From NCBI GenBank assembly GCA_022651005.1, contig JALCQD010000003.1:1-64000 (forward strand): DNA of 64,000 bases, given 5' to 3'. Positions 44,227 to 53,613 of the stretch are shown piece by piece. The notes under the pieces were generated by a model. It was not told the origin of the DNA and did not search any database. It saw nothing but the letters and a program-made list of their open reading frames with translations. The first letter of the stretch is position 1, and every line of letters starts with the position of its first letter. The translations under genes and the position numbers were made by a program. The stretch comes from Bifidobacteriaceae bacterium. GTDB taxonomy: Bacteria > Actinomycetota > Actinomycetes > Actinomycetales > Bifidobacteriaceae.

Positions 44227-45171
44227 TTACAGCTGCCTCATGTACGAACCCGGCCATACCGCATCCACTTGTAGATTTCCGTTGGCATCGTGGCTTAGCG
44301 GGGCAAAAACAATCTCACGTTCATGGCCACTTCCTCTGCCGCACATTGAGAAGCGATGATAGGCAAGAATCCATTCATCCATGCCCGGAAGCCGCGTAAT
44401 GGAGTGATGCCCCGTTGCCAGCACACCCTTTTCTTCATCTTTCTCTATGAGAATTCCACGATCCTGCCAGGGACCTGTCAACGAATCAGAGATAGCGTAA
44501 CGGACCTGGTATTCGGGATCTCGCGCATCATTTGCCGACCATGAAGCATAATAGAGGTCTCCGCGGCGATGAATCCATAAGGCCTCGCGAAAATCGGTGG
44601 GCTGCCATTTTGCATGCGTAGACCTATCGATATCGAGGCAGTCGGACGTCAGCCGTGCCATATGGGCTACCGTATTGCCCCACAGAAGATACTTTGTCCC
44701 ATCGTCATCAATAAAGACGGAAGGATCAATCATCCCCTCTCCGAACTCCTCAGTGGTAAGCAGAGGATTCGGAAGGGGCTCGAAGGGCCCGTAGGGGGAT
44801 GACGAGATGGCAGCGCCGATCTGAGAATCAGCGACAAAGTAGAATACGTAGTCCCCGGCATCGTTTCTTACGATCGTGGGGGCCCAAGCTCCGCCTTTAT
44901 GCCGCCACCACGGAACGTCATCAAGATCGAGGATGGGAACGGGGTGCTCCTCCCAATTCGCAAGATCGTCCGACGTATAAACACTGAAAGTGGTGGATCC
45001 CCAATTCGGGAAACCGTCATTCGTGCAGTACATGAAATAACGTCCCTCAAACACGGCCAGGTTGGGATCCGCGCAGTATCGGTGAAGAGGCGTCGTGGGC
45101 ACAAAGGGACGTTCCATTACTCCGGAGAGAGACTTCCCTTTTGTGCTCAGACCTGTTGAGGCACAACTCAT
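44227..45171 (-). CDS. Glycoside hydrolase family 43
   Basis: The 314-residue protein is a five-bladed beta-propeller hydrolase of GH43 (arabinan/xylan-debranching type). The general-base Asp is in CADPNLAVFEG, the pKa-modulating Asp in IDPSVFIDDDG, and the acid Glu in FREALWIHRRGDLYY. No signal peptide is present, so it acts in the cytoplasm on imported oligosaccharides. A ribosome site AAGGAG is 8 nt before the ATG. It is last in the solute-binding protein/permease/permease/GH43 operon. Arabino- or xylo-oligosaccharides are likely substrates; which one cannot be told. Confidence 0.88.
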   Translation of the reverse strand: MSCASTGLSTKGKSLSGVMERPFVPTTPLHRYCADPNLAVFEGRYFMYCTNDGFPNWGSTTFSVYTSDDLANWEEHPVPILDLDDVPWWRHKGGAWAPTIVRNDAGDYVFYFVADSQIGAAISSSPYGPFEPLPNPLLTTEEFGEGMIDPSVFIDDDGTKYLLWGNTVAHMARLTSDCLDIDRSTHAKWQPTDFREALWIHRRGDLYYASWSANDARDPEYQVRYAISDSLTGPWQDRGILIEKDEEKGVLATGHHSITRLPGMDEWILAYHRFSMCGRGSGHEREIVFAPLSHDANGNLQVDAVWPGSYMRQL

Positions 45172-45255
45172 TACTTTTTCTCCTTTAGAGCGCGCAATGC
45201 GCTCCGATAAGATTTCTCTTAGACTCTTAGACTCACAAGAACGAAACCGCGGGGA

Positions 45256-46143
45256 TTACCCCTTCACGCTGCCCGCAACAAGACCGCTGACGATCCACTT
45301 TTGGCACAGGATGAAGAAGATGAACACCGGCAGAAGCGCAATAACAGTAATCGTCATGAAGCTGGGCCAATCCGTCGAGAACTGCCCCACGGCGTTATAG
45401 ACCTGCAACACGATGGTGCGTAAGTTTGAGCTAGAGATAAAGATGTTCGCAGTCATGAAGTCATTCCATGTGCCCATCGTCTGGAACACAACAACAGTTG
45501 TCAGAATCGGTCGGATCAGAGGAATAACAATGCTCCAAAAAATCCTGAACGGCCCCGCTCCATCAATTCGCGCCGCTTCTATCAGCTCGAATGGCAGAGA
45601 CCGCATATACCCCACAATGAGGAAGTAACAGAAGACCGCTCCACCCAAGTACATCACGACCAAGCCGGCCAAGGTGTTAACAAGTCCGGCCTTCGATTCC
45701 ATCTGGTAGAGAGGAATCAGGGTTGCCTGTCCGGGAACCACAAAAGCTACGAGGAGAATTGCACCAATAGCCGATGTGAAAACTGACTTGCGAAGAATCA
45801 TTCCATACGCGGCAACCGCTCCGATGAGAACCTGGAAAGCAACACCGAACACAGTCACAATCAGCGTATTGACAAAACTGCGGAGAATAGGAATATTCTC
45901 AAACGCATCCTTGTAGTTGGCGAGAGTCCACTTCTTAGGGAAACCCAGCTGATTAGTTTGCATGTCGCCCGTGGTCTTAAACGTGTTGATAACGATGTAC
46001 CACAGCGGAATAGCGCAAATAAGCGTAATCGCCAGGACAACGACGCTTTTGACAATGAGTCGCCTTCTCTTTGCCTTTTGCATGGGAGACAGCGCTCTTT
46101 TCTCTCCCGTTTCACTTTTAATGGAAATAGTCGGAGAACTCAC
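45256..46143 (-). CDS. Sugar ABC transporter permease, MalG type
   Basis: The 295-residue integral membrane protein has six spans and the EAA loop of carbohydrate importers (LIEAARIDGAGPFRIFWSIVIPLIRP). It begins at a GTG that overlaps the preceding permease stop (GTGA), with AGGAGG a few nucleotides upstream. It pairs with the MalF-type permease. No ATPase gene is present in the locus, so a shared ATPase such as an MsmK-type protein elsewhere probably powers the system. Confidence 0.92.
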   Translation of the reverse strand: MSSPTISIKSETGEKRALSPMQKAKRRRLIVKSVVVLAITLICAIPLWYIVINTFKTTGDMQTNQLGFPKKWTLANYKDAFENIPILRSFVNTLIVTVFGVAFQVLIGAVAAYGMILRKSVFTSAIGAILLVAFVVPGQATLIPLYQMESKAGLVNTLAGLVVMYLGGAVFCYFLIVGYMRSLPFELIEAARIDGAGPFRIFWSIVIPLIRPILTTVVVFQTMGTWNDFMTANIFISSSNLRTIVLQVYNAVGQFSTDWPSFMTITVIALLPVFIFFILCQKWIVSGLVAGSVKG

Positions 46144-47132
46144 TGGAACCTCCTTGAAATTGAGTTTGCAACACCCATTTGCGCAAAAACAACTACTGCC
46201 GTAGCAAGCGTAAAGAGCACAGCCAATGCGGAACCGACGCCATATTGCGATTGCCCGATTCCTTGCTGGATTATCGATTGCGTCACCGTATAGGTCGAAT
46301 AACCCGGGCCACCTTTCGTCAAAGTAAACGGCAGATCGTAAACCTTGAGGCCTCCGTTCATGAGGAGGAATGTCGACGTGACAATGCCAGGAACGAGCTG
46401 GGGCAGCGTGATATGGACGAACTGCTGCCGTTTGCTAGCTCCGTCAACGGTCGCTTGCTCATAGAGGTCGTGCGGTATCGATTGCAAAAAGGCCAAATAC
46501 AGAGTGGCATGCCATCCGATTTGCGCCCAGACGGCGACGAAGATGACACACCCCTGCGCCAAATGCGAATTCGAGAGCCATGGCAGCGAATCAATCCCGA
46601 AGAGTCCGAGGAAGCTATTGACGAGGCCCGTTTTCATTGGCGAGAAGATGTAACGCCACACCAAGCCGAGGATTGCCATCGATGGAACGCTGAAGAAGAA
46701 GAACATGGAGCGGGCAAAATTGCGTCCGAAGAACTTTCCATTAAGCGTCACCGCAAGTGGAATTGCAATAACCGTAATGAAAATAGTCTGCAGGACCGCA
46801 TAAATGACCGTGAAGATGAGCCCTTGGAGAGTGGATGAATCGGTAAATACCTTCTGATAGTTCACCCATCCCACGTAGTGCATGTTCATGCTGTAGCCGT
46901 TGAAATCAGTAAATGAATAAATCAGCGTCTGTACCAGTGGCACCGCAAAGAGGATCACGAACACCGCGAGAATTGGCAGAAGGAACCAGAACGACGTCAG
47001 ATCGTCGCGCAGCCCTTGCCTTCTCTTACGCTTTTTATACAAACTTTTCTCGTCCACGGTCCCAGGGGTTGGGTCGCTCGTCTCCGAGCGACCCTTAATC
47101 CTCGTGACCGCACTCATCACGTGAGTCATCAT
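46140..47132 (-). CDS. Sugar ABC transporter permease, MalF/UgpA type
   Basis: The 330-residue protein has a basic cytoplasmic N-terminus (about 45 residues) and six spans. The EAA loop reads DLYEQATVDGASKRQQFVHITLPQLVP. It forms the channel with the MalG-type permease. It follows the solute-binding protein gene by 40 nt and overlaps the next permease by 4 nt. Confidence 0.92.
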   Translation of the reverse strand: MMTHVMSAVTRIKGRSETSDPTPGTVDEKSLYKKRKRRQGLRDDLTSFWFLLPILAVFVILFAVPLVQTLIYSFTDFNGYSMNMHYVGWVNYQKVFTDSSTLQGLIFTVIYAVLQTIFITVIAIPLAVTLNGKFFGRNFARSMFFFFSVPSMAILGLVWRYIFSPMKTGLVNSFLGLFGIDSLPWLSNSHLAQGCVIFVAVWAQIGWHATLYLAFLQSIPHDLYEQATVDGASKRQQFVHITLPQLVPGIVTSTFLLMNGGLKVYDLPFTLTKGGPGYSTYTVTQSIIQQGIGQSQYGVGSALAVLFTLATAVVVFAQMGVANSISRRFQ

Positions 47133-47172
47133 TCCCTACCCTTCATTAATGCGTGCGGATCTTTGAGCGAAA

Positions 47173-48417
47173 TTACTGAGCTTCGGCAATCTTCTTATCG
47201 ACATTGGTGGCAAACTGGTCAAGAGTGATGGACCCCTGCACCAGCTGCTGAGTCTCCGACTGAGTTGCAGTACTCAGAACCGACGGCTTGGAGTAGAAAT
47301 TGGTGAGCAGGAAATACTTACCGGTCTTTACATTCTTTTCGTAAACGTTCTTATACTGATCCACAACGTTCGAGTTGAATCCCTTCACAGTGACGGCATC
47401 TCCACCATCAGACTGCTCCTTGAGGGACCACTTGCTCTGCATGAACGTCAAGAACTTCTCTGCTGCCTTCAGCTTCGCTCCCGAGATCTTTGAGGAGATA
47501 GCCCAAGCAGGAGATGGCGAACCCTGAGAATACTGTTCCATTCCCTCTTCCATCGCCGGAATCTGCGAGAATCCCCAGTTCACTCCAGACTCCTTGAATG
47601 TTGAGAAGTCCCAAGCACCATCCGTGATCATTGCAACCTGACCGCCAGTAAACTGCGTCTTCAAATCATCACCAGTCATGCCCACCGTGTCGCGCGTCAC
47701 GAGTCCCTGATCATAGAGCTTCATCCACGCCTTATATGCGGTCTTCTCATCCGTACCCGGAGTCTGGGTCTTCGCTTCTGAGAGCTTGGTGAGATCCGTG
47801 CCCTTCTTTGCGAGAATTCCGCCATAGAAAGCGTCTTGAATACGACGCGTATCGTCCGCGTTTGCCTCAAGATAAGGTGTGATGCCCGCCGCCTTCAGCT
47901 TCTTGCACAGTGCGAGGAATCCATCCCACGTGGTGGGAACTGAATCAACGCCAACCTTCTTGAGAAGATCCTTGTTGTACACAATTCCTGATGCCCACGA
48001 GCTCGTAGACATTCCGTAGACTTTGTTATCCTTCGACACAAACTCTTTATTGGCGTCGGAGATGTTCTTCATAAAGGATTCATTCGTGAGATCCTTCACG
48101 TAGCCATTAGAAATGAGATCCGCTTTGTTCTCCGATGTAATGATGAAGACATCTGGAGCCTGGTTACCCACCAGACGCGTTTGAAGAGTTTGAACGTACG
48201 ACGTTGACGATCCGAAATCAATGGTGATATCGGGGTTTTCTTTCTCGAACTCGTTGACGTAGGCCTTTGACGCTTCCTCATTGTTCCAAGAGAAATAAGT
48301 CAGCGTGACCTTTCCACCGCTGGCGCTGTCCGAATTACCACAAGCTGCCATCGATGCAACCATTGCACCACTCGCAATTATTGCTAACGCAGCTTTCGCT
48401 GCTTTGCCGATACTCAT
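47173..48417 (-). CDS. Extracellular sugar-binding lipoprotein
   Basis: The 414-residue protein is a family 1 solute-binding protein. A lipoprotein signal peptide ends at a lipobox ASMAAC (Cys near residue 26). The mature part has WNNEE..KAYVNEFEKENPDI, the typical start of carbohydrate-binding proteins, and NAD...FYGGILAKKGT in the middle. It captures an oligosaccharide for the permeases encoded downstream. A good ribosome site (GGGGAGG) precedes the ATG. The upstream region carries operator-like sites for the divergent LacI regulator. Confidence 0.92.
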   Translation of the reverse strand: MSIGKAAKAALAIIASGAMVASMAACGNSDSASGGKVTLTYFSWNNEEASKAYVNEFEKENPDITIDFGSSTSYVQTLQTRLVGNQAPDVFIITSENKADLISNGYVKDLTNESFMKNISDANKEFVSKDNKVYGMSTSSWASGIVYNKDLLKKVGVDSVPTTWDGFLALCKKLKAAGITPYLEANADDTRRIQDAFYGGILAKKGTDLTKLSEAKTQTPGTDEKTAYKAWMKLYDQGLVTRDTVGMTGDDLKTQFTGGQVAMITDGAWDFSTFKESGVNWGFSQIPAMEEGMEQYSQGSPSPAWAISSKISGAKLKAAEKFLTFMQSKWSLKEQSDGGDAVTVKGFNSNVVDQYKNVYEKNVKTGKYFLLTNFYSKPSVLSTATQSETQQLVQGSITLDQFATNVDKKIAEAQ

Positions 48418-48493
48418 ATTGTCCTCCCCGCATACGGCGATCGTGCCGCGTGCTCACGTTGTGCGGCTTCAATGACGCAACCAAACGAACCAA

Positions 48494-48552
48494 TTGACTC
48501 GATTCAATTCGCTTGTAAGAAAAGTTATACACCCTGATTTGAATCGAGTCAA
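48494..48552. promoter_or_regulatory. Two LacI-type operators between the ABC and lacI-type genes
   Basis: TTGACTCGATTCAA (48494-48507) and TTGAATCGAGTCAA (48539-48552) are exact reverse complements of each other and each is a near-palindrome around TCGA, the usual LacI-operator form. Their centres are 45 bp apart. They flank the divergent promoter region of the sugar operon and its regulator. Confidence 0.65.
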
Positions 48553-48629
48553 CTCTGCGTTAGAATCAAACCATTACAACATGTTCGTCGTTGCTTGTTC
48601 AGACTGTTACCAGGCTAAGGAGCCCCCAA

Positions 48630-49658
48630 TTGGTCACAATGAGAGAGGTCGCAGAGGCAGCTGGGGTGTCAAGAGCCACTGCATCGTATGCCCTACGCGG
48701 AGATCCCCGCATCATTCCCAAGACCGCCGAAAAAGTTATGCGAGCAGCAAGAGACTTGCAATACACCACAAATCTCACTGCGAAGAGCTTACGATCCGGG
48801 AAGAGCGGCATCATCGGCGTTGCAATTTTCGAGCTCGATAAGCCTTACCCCTCCGAAATGAGCGCTGCCGTTTCGAGGGAAGCGGCAAAAAACGGGTTCC
48901 AGGCAATCATTCAGCAGACTTCCAATTCAAAAGAGAGCGAAATATCGATTCTCCAGAAAGTAACAAGCCAACTGTGCGACGGAACAATTTTCAGCCCCGG
49001 CAACGTCACGAGCGAAGAGATCAAGGAACTTGCCGGAGGAAAGCCCATTGTTCTGCTCGACAGCACATCATTAAGCCCACTTTTTGACACAGTTCTTACT
49101 CCGAGCGAAGACGGAGCGCATGATGCAATAGAGCATCTCCTTAAGATCGGATGCCGCAACATTCTGATCCTGGGAGCGGATTTCGGCATTCTCCAGAAGC
49201 CCGATCAAAAGATGACCGTATCCGCTCGACGTCTCAGAGGCTGCAAACGGGCCTTCGACGAAGTCGGAATGAGCTTCACTCACGACAATGTCGTTGACAC
49301 TCCAGACTGGGGAACAGAAACCGCACGAAGAACAATCCACAATCTCGTCCAATCTGGTCGCCATTTTGACGGACTTTTCTGCATGACAGATTCCATGAGT
49401 TTAGGAGCGATTCGCAGTCTTGCAGACAGCGGGATACGCGTTCCCGACGATGTTCGCGTTATCGGTTTCGACGGTATCAACGAGGGGGACTTCTCCGTCC
49501 CGTCCCTCAGCACGATAGAAGTGGACCTCCATGACTTGGCACAGAAATCCATCGAGCTGCTTGCGCGCCGCATCGACGGAGACACAACGTCCATCCCACA
49601 AAGCGTGACCGCAGAATATCGACTTATTGAAAGGGAATCAACGTCTATGCAAAGATGA
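48630..49658 (+). CDS. LacI-family transcriptional regulator of the GH43/ABC locus
   Basis: The protein of about 342 residues has a LacI helix-turn-helix (MREVAEAAGVSRATASYALRG) and hinge near the N-terminus, then a periplasmic-binding-like sugar domain (from SGIIGVAIFELDKPYPSEM). I place the start at a TTG with AAGGAG 7 nt upstream; an ATG three codons later is a possible alternative, and the frame is open to 48591. It is divergent from the sugar ABC/GH43 operon, and two operators lie in between. It probably represses that operon and itself until the sugar binds. Confidence 0.9.
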   Translation: MVTMREVAEAAGVSRATASYALRGDPRIIPKTAEKVMRAARDLQYTTNLTAKSLRSGKSGIIGVAIFELDKPYPSEMSAAVSREAAKNGFQAIIQQTSNSKESEISILQKVTSQLCDGTIFSPGNVTSEEIKELAGGKPIVLLDSTSLSPLFDTVLTPSEDGAHDAIEHLLKIGCRNILILGADFGILQKPDQKMTVSARRLRGCKRAFDEVGMSFTHDNVVDTPDWGTETARRTIHNLVQSGRHFDGLFCMTDSMSLGAIRSLADSGIRVPDDVRVIGFDGINEGDFSVPSLSTIEVDLHDLAQKSIELLARRIDGDTTSIPQSVTAEYRLIERESTSMQR

Positions 49659-49690
49659 CGGCGTTCCCCTCCCAAGACTGCCGCCTCAAT

Positions 49691-49730
49691 AAAAGCGGGC
49701 CGAGGCCCACACAAGCCCCGTCCCGCTTTT
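49691..49730 (+). terminator. Terminator of the lacI-type gene
   Basis: AAAAGCGGG pairs with CCCGCTTTT across a 22-nt loop that has an inner short stem; the stem itself ends in T residues. It starts 32 nt after the stop. Confidence 0.6.
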
Positions 49731-49783
49731 ACTACCCCGCGTCACCTCCCCTAATCACGCGGGCACCACACGAAATTCTCCGA

Positions 49784-50106
49784 CTAAACCCGCGTCTTTC
49801 CAGTCACGATGTCGTGAATTTCCTCAACCGGCAGCTTCGGCACCCGGTTTTCGTCCATGAGACCATTGGCTTCCTGGCGAGTGTCGGTGAGCTGCGTGTA
49901 GCAGAAGCCCGACACGTCGGGGCAGTCATAGATCGCGCTGAACAGCTCGGTAATCCTGCCGAGATAATCGTCGGCTGACGCCGCCGTGGCATATCCCCAC
50001 GAATCTGGCGCGCTGTTCATTGCGAACTCAACGCCCCCGAACTCAGAAATCATCACCGGCAGCTGGTGCACGTGCGCGTATTCGCCACCCTCGAGCGGAA
50101 GCTCGG
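49784..50106 (-). pseudogene. GH2 beta-glycosidase, 3' fragment
   Basis: About 105 residues match the C-terminal end of the GH2 TIM barrel. PVMISEFGGVEF carries the catalytic nucleophile Glu. The SGFCYTQLTDTRQEANGL block and VPKLPVEEI helix follow. The acid/base Glu and all N-terminal domains are missing. The frame stays open upstream only because it reads through a CRISPR-type repeat (to 50167). It is therefore the remnant of a beta-galactosidase/glucuronidase-like gene, truncated at about 50106. It is not expected to be active. Confidence 0.7.
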
Positions 50107-50167
50107 CACAGTTAAACCCAGCGCCATGGCCCATGTCGGGGCTCATCCCCGCACTCGCGGGGAACAC
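50107..50167 (-). CRISPR. Orphan type I-E CRISPR repeat with one spacer-sized segment
   Basis: On the minus strand, 50167-50139 reads GTGTTCCCCGCG-AGT-GCGGGGATGAGCCC, a 29-nt sequence with the stem (CCCCGC / GCGGGG), ends and length of type I-E repeats in actinobacteria. The next 32 nt (50138-50107) have the length of an I-E spacer, but no second repeat follows; GH2 fragment sequence begins instead. Upstream on this strand lies an AT-rich stretch (50168-50240) that could be a leader. No cas genes are in the window. This is the leader-end remnant of a deleted array, or a solitary repeat. Confidence 0.6.
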
Positions 50168-50334
50168 ACTTAGAAATCACTGTAATCCCAATGCCCGTGA
50201 ATTACGAAAAGAAGAAAATTATTTAGTTTGATTAAGTCCTCAGGCGAGAGAGAAGACTCTCCTTGTGCACCGAATCTAATCTATAGATCAATTCACATTT
50301 AACGCGAGAATAATTCTCACATTATCTGCTACGT

Positions 50335-50370
50335 AAAGTGGCCAGTCCCAGCAAAGAGACCGGCCACTTT
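50335..50370. terminator. Hairpin after gnd
   Basis: AAAGTGGCC / GGCCACTTT with an inner GTC / GAC forms a stem about 30 nt downstream of the gnd stop. The stem ends in T residues on either strand. The 50168-50334 stretch before it is AT-rich and has no gene that I can support. Confidence 0.55.
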
Positions 50371-50400
50371 AATAAACTACGAGATATTACTTATCACATG

Positions 50401-51873
50401 TCACGCCGTATACGCGGCAGAATCGTCTTCCTTGATTTCCTTGCGTCCCTCTTCGCCCCACAGTGTGTGGAACACACCGGGCTCGTCCACACGGCCGTAG
50501 GTGTGTGCACCGAAGAAGTCACGCTGGCCCTGAACGAGGGCAGCAGGCAGGCGGTCAGAGCGCAGGCCGTCGTAATAGGACAGCGAAGAGGAGAACGCGG
50601 GGATCGGCACTCCGCCCAGAGCGGCTGCGGACACCACACGACGCCATGAATCCTGTGCATCGCCAAGGGACTTAGTGAAGTAGGGGTCAAAGACGAGGGA
50701 GGAGGTCATCTTGCCGGAGTCATATGCATCTGAGATGCGGTTGAGGAACTTCGCACGGATGATGCAGCCTGCGCGCCAGATGCGTGCCACGTCACCCAGG
50801 TTGATATCCCAGTCGTATTCCTTCGCGCCTTCGGTGATCTCATCAAAGCCTTGCGCGTAGGCGATGATCTTGGAAGCGTACAAAGCCTTGCGCACGTCCT
50901 CGATGAAGGCCTCGCGGTCAGCAACATCAATGTGAGGAGTGACACCTGGAAGAGTCTTCGACGCGGCCTCGTCACGCTGCTCAGAACGGCTCGAGAGCCC
51001 ACGAGCGAACACTGCCTCGGCAATGCCCGTGACGGGAACTGCAAGGCTGAGAGCAGTCTGAACAGTCCAGGTTCCGGTGCCCTTCATGCCAGCATGGTCC
51101 ACCACGATGTCGAGGAACGGCTTGCCCGTCTTCGCGTCGGTGTGGTGCAGCACCTCTTCGGTGATCTCCACAAGGTAGGAATCCAGCTCGCCCTTGTTCC
51201 ACTCGGCGAAGATGTCGCCAATCTCAGAAGGCGTGAGACCCAGACCGCGACGCAAAAGGTCGTAGCTCTCAGAAATGAGCTGCATATCGGCATATTCGAT
51301 GCCATTGTGCACCATCTTGACGAAGTGGCCGGCGCCGTTTTCGCCGATGTGAGTAACGCACGGCGCTCCGTCTTCGGGAGCCTTCGCGGCGATGGACTCG
51401 AGGATGGGTCCCAGGGTCTTCCACGATTCGGCGGTGCCACCGGGCATCATGGACGGTCCGTTGAGAGCGCCCTCCTCGCCGCCGGAAACGCCACAGCCCA
51501 CATAATGCAGTCCGCGAGCGCGAATGGCCTTCTCGCGGCGAATGGTGTCCTTGAAGTAGGTGTTGCCGCCGTCGACGATGATGTCACCGGGCTCCATGAC
51601 GTCCGCGAGCGCGTTGATGGTGGCCTCGGTGGGTGCACCCGCCTTGACCATGATGATAGCCGTGCGCGGAACGCTGAGTGATGCTACGAACTCCTCGAGA
51701 GTCTTTGCGGGGATGAACTTGCCTTCGGTGCCGTGGTCCTTCATGAGGGTCTCAGTGCGGCCGTACGAGCGGTTGAATACCGCCACGGTGTTGCCATGAT
51801 GCGCAAGGTTGCGTGCCAAGTTGGAACCCATCACCGCCATGCCAATGACACCGATATTTGCTTTTTCGCTCAT
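50401..51873 (-). CDS. gnd: 6-Phosphogluconate dehydrogenase, decarboxylating
   Basis: The 490-residue enzyme converts 6-phosphogluconate to ribulose-5-phosphate, CO2 and NADPH. The NADP fold motif IGMAVMGSNLA is at about 10-20. The substrate motifs GVSGGEEGALNGPSMMPGG and HFVKMVHNGIEY (catalytic Lys) are intact. I use the ATG with AAAGG 7 nt upstream; a start 5 codons earlier is unsupported. It completes the oxidative pentose phosphate steps with zwf and pgl but lies about 6 kb away, on the opposite strand. Confidence 0.95.
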   Translation of the reverse strand: MSEKANIGVIGMAVMGSNLARNLAHHGNTVAVFNRSYGRTETLMKDHGTEGKFIPAKTLEEFVASLSVPRTAIIMVKAGAPTEATINALADVMEPGDIIVDGGNTYFKDTIRREKAIRARGLHYVGCGVSGGEEGALNGPSMMPGGTAESWKTLGPILESIAAKAPEDGAPCVTHIGENGAGHFVKMVHNGIEYADMQLISESYDLLRRGLGLTPSEIGDIFAEWNKGELDSYLVEITEEVLHHTDAKTGKPFLDIVVDHAGMKGTGTWTVQTALSLAVPVTGIAEAVFARGLSSRSEQRDEAASKTLPGVTPHIDVADREAFIEDVRKALYASKIIAYAQGFDEITEGAKEYDWDINLGDVARIWRAGCIIRAKFLNRISDAYDSGKMTSSLVFDPYFTKSLGDAQDSWRRVVSAAALGGVPIPAFSSSLSYYDGLRSDRLPAALVQGQRDFFGAHTYGRVDEPGVFHTLWGEEGRKEIKEDDSAAYTA

Positions 51874-51940
51874 TGTTATGCCTTTCACACAGTTGATTCC
51901 GTGCAGTTTCGACCGCTACCGCATCCGGAAGCCTAAAACG

Positions 51941-53518
51941 TCATATCTTTCCGTTCACAAGTCTATCGCCGGGTGCGGAATCTGCGCCACCAGCGAGGAT
52001 TTTGCGGTCACTCGCCGCCTCTTTCCATAGCGCAGCGACGTCGAGATCAGGGTTGGAATCCTGCGTGGCAACGAGCTGGCGCGCCTCGGCTTCCGTTGAC
52101 ACCGTCGGCATAGCTCCCAGCATGGGCTTGCGCGCAGATTCCTTGAGGCACAGCGCTGCCACGACGCCCGCGGCGGACGTGAAGATGATCCAGAAGGCAG
52201 GTGCGAGCGCGTTCCCGCTTACCGTTACCAGAGACTCCATGATGAGTGGTGCGGTTCCAGCGAACAGAGTAGCCGCGAAGTTGTAGGAGATTCCCATCCC
52301 GGAGTAGCGCACGGACGTCGGGAAAAGCGCCGGTAGCGTGGAGGCGATGTTGGCCACGAGGCATGACATTGGGATGGAGAGGAGGAGAAGTCCGAAGAAG
52401 GTTTCCACCAGGGATCCCGTCATCATGAGCAGGAACGCAGGCACGACGACGATGGCACCCAGCAGCGCCCCGGAGAGGAGGATTGTCTTGCGCCCGAAGC
52501 GATCCGAGAGCGCGCCCATCACGGGGATGAGCCCCGCCAACAGCACGAGTACGGGTATCGTAACCAAGTTGCCGTGGGCGGTGTCGTAGTGCAGTGTTGT
52601 GGTCAGATACGTTGGCATGTAGGACGTGAGCGTATATCCGAGCGTGTTGCCGGTTGCCACGAGCGTAAAGCCGATGAGCAGCTGGCGCCAATAGCCGTGG
52701 AAAAGTACGGAGAAGCCGCTTTTGGGAGCGGCGGTAGCGGATTCCGAGCCCTCACCCGCTACCGACGGACGCGCAATTGCATCCCCGCTGTCCGCTGCCG
52801 CGCGCTGTCCCTGCAAATAAATCGGCGTATCGTCCACGCGGTTGCGGAAGTACACGGCCACGATGGCTAGCGGCAGCGCGAGGATGAAAGGCACGCGCCA
52901 TCCCCAGTTGTTCATGATGCTATCTGCGACGTTGATCTGCATGATGGAGACAACGACGGCGCCCAACGCAAATCCTAAATAGGATCCCACGTCGAGCAGC
53001 GACGAGTAGAAGCCACGGTGCTTATCGGGCGCGTATTCGGTTATCAGCGTGGTGGCGCCGGCGTATTCTCCGCCGGTCGAGAAGCCCTGGACGAGCTTGA
53101 GCACCACGAGCGCGAGGGGCGCCCACCCGCCCACTTGTGCGAAGTCGGGAAGCACGCCAATGAGGAACGTCGCCGTGGACATGGCGAGCAGTGTGAAAGC
53201 AAGCACGCGCTGACGGCCCAGACGGTCTCCGAGAGATCCCAGCAGCACGCCGCCGAGTGGGCGCGCAATGAACGTCACCGCAAAGACGCCCAGCGAGAAG
53301 AGCCTCTGCACCGAGTCTGCTGCATTGGAAAGAAAGACGTGCCCAATGGTGACCGCGAGGTAACCGTATACGCCCACGTCGTACCATTCCATGAGATTGC
53401 CGACTACCGTGCCTGCAATGGCACGGCGCAATACGGATTTCTTGACGACGATGACGTCTTCAACGCGCAAACGACGAGGCTGCTCGCTGCCCGACGCCAC
53501 TGACTGCTGGGATACCAT
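51941..53518 (-). CDS. MHS-family MFS transporter (ProP/shikimate type)
   Basis: The protein of about 525 residues has twelve spans and the metabolite:H+ symporter signatures: GNLMEWYDVGVYGYLA, FIARPLGGVLLGSLGDRLGRQRVL (the motif between spans 2 and 3) and VQGFSTGGEYAGATTLI. It would import a small organic solute such as an osmolyte or carboxylate; the substrate is unknown. An Ala/Ser/Glu-rich loop lies in the centre and a soluble tail of about 65 residues follows the last span. The start chosen has AGGAAGGGG upstream. Confidence 0.87.
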   Translation of the reverse strand: MVSQQSVASGSEQPRRLRVEDVIVVKKSVLRRAIAGTVVGNLMEWYDVGVYGYLAVTIGHVFLSNAADSVQRLFSLGVFAVTFIARPLGGVLLGSLGDRLGRQRVLAFTLLAMSTATFLIGVLPDFAQVGGWAPLALVVLKLVQGFSTGGEYAGATTLITEYAPDKHRGFYSSLLDVGSYLGFALGAVVVSIMQINVADSIMNNWGWRVPFILALPLAIVAVYFRNRVDDTPIYLQGQRAAADSGDAIARPSVAGEGSESATAAPKSGFSVLFHGYWRQLLIGFTLVATGNTLGYTLTSYMPTYLTTTLHYDTAHGNLVTIPVLVLLAGLIPVMGALSDRFGRKTILLSGALLGAIVVVPAFLLMMTGSLVETFFGLLLLSIPMSCLVANIASTLPALFPTSVRYSGMGISYNFAATLFAGTAPLIMESLVTVSGNALAPAFWIIFTSAAGVVAALCLKESARKPMLGAMPTVSTEAEARQLVATQDSNPDLDVAALWKEAASDRKILAGGADSAPGDRLVNGKI

Positions 53519-53613
53519 AATCCCCTTCCTCGAACACGAACAGGCTACGGTCACATGGCACAAACTCTTGTGAGCCTACACCACACGTGCGTTTCGAGGT
53601 GTTGAACTGCTTG

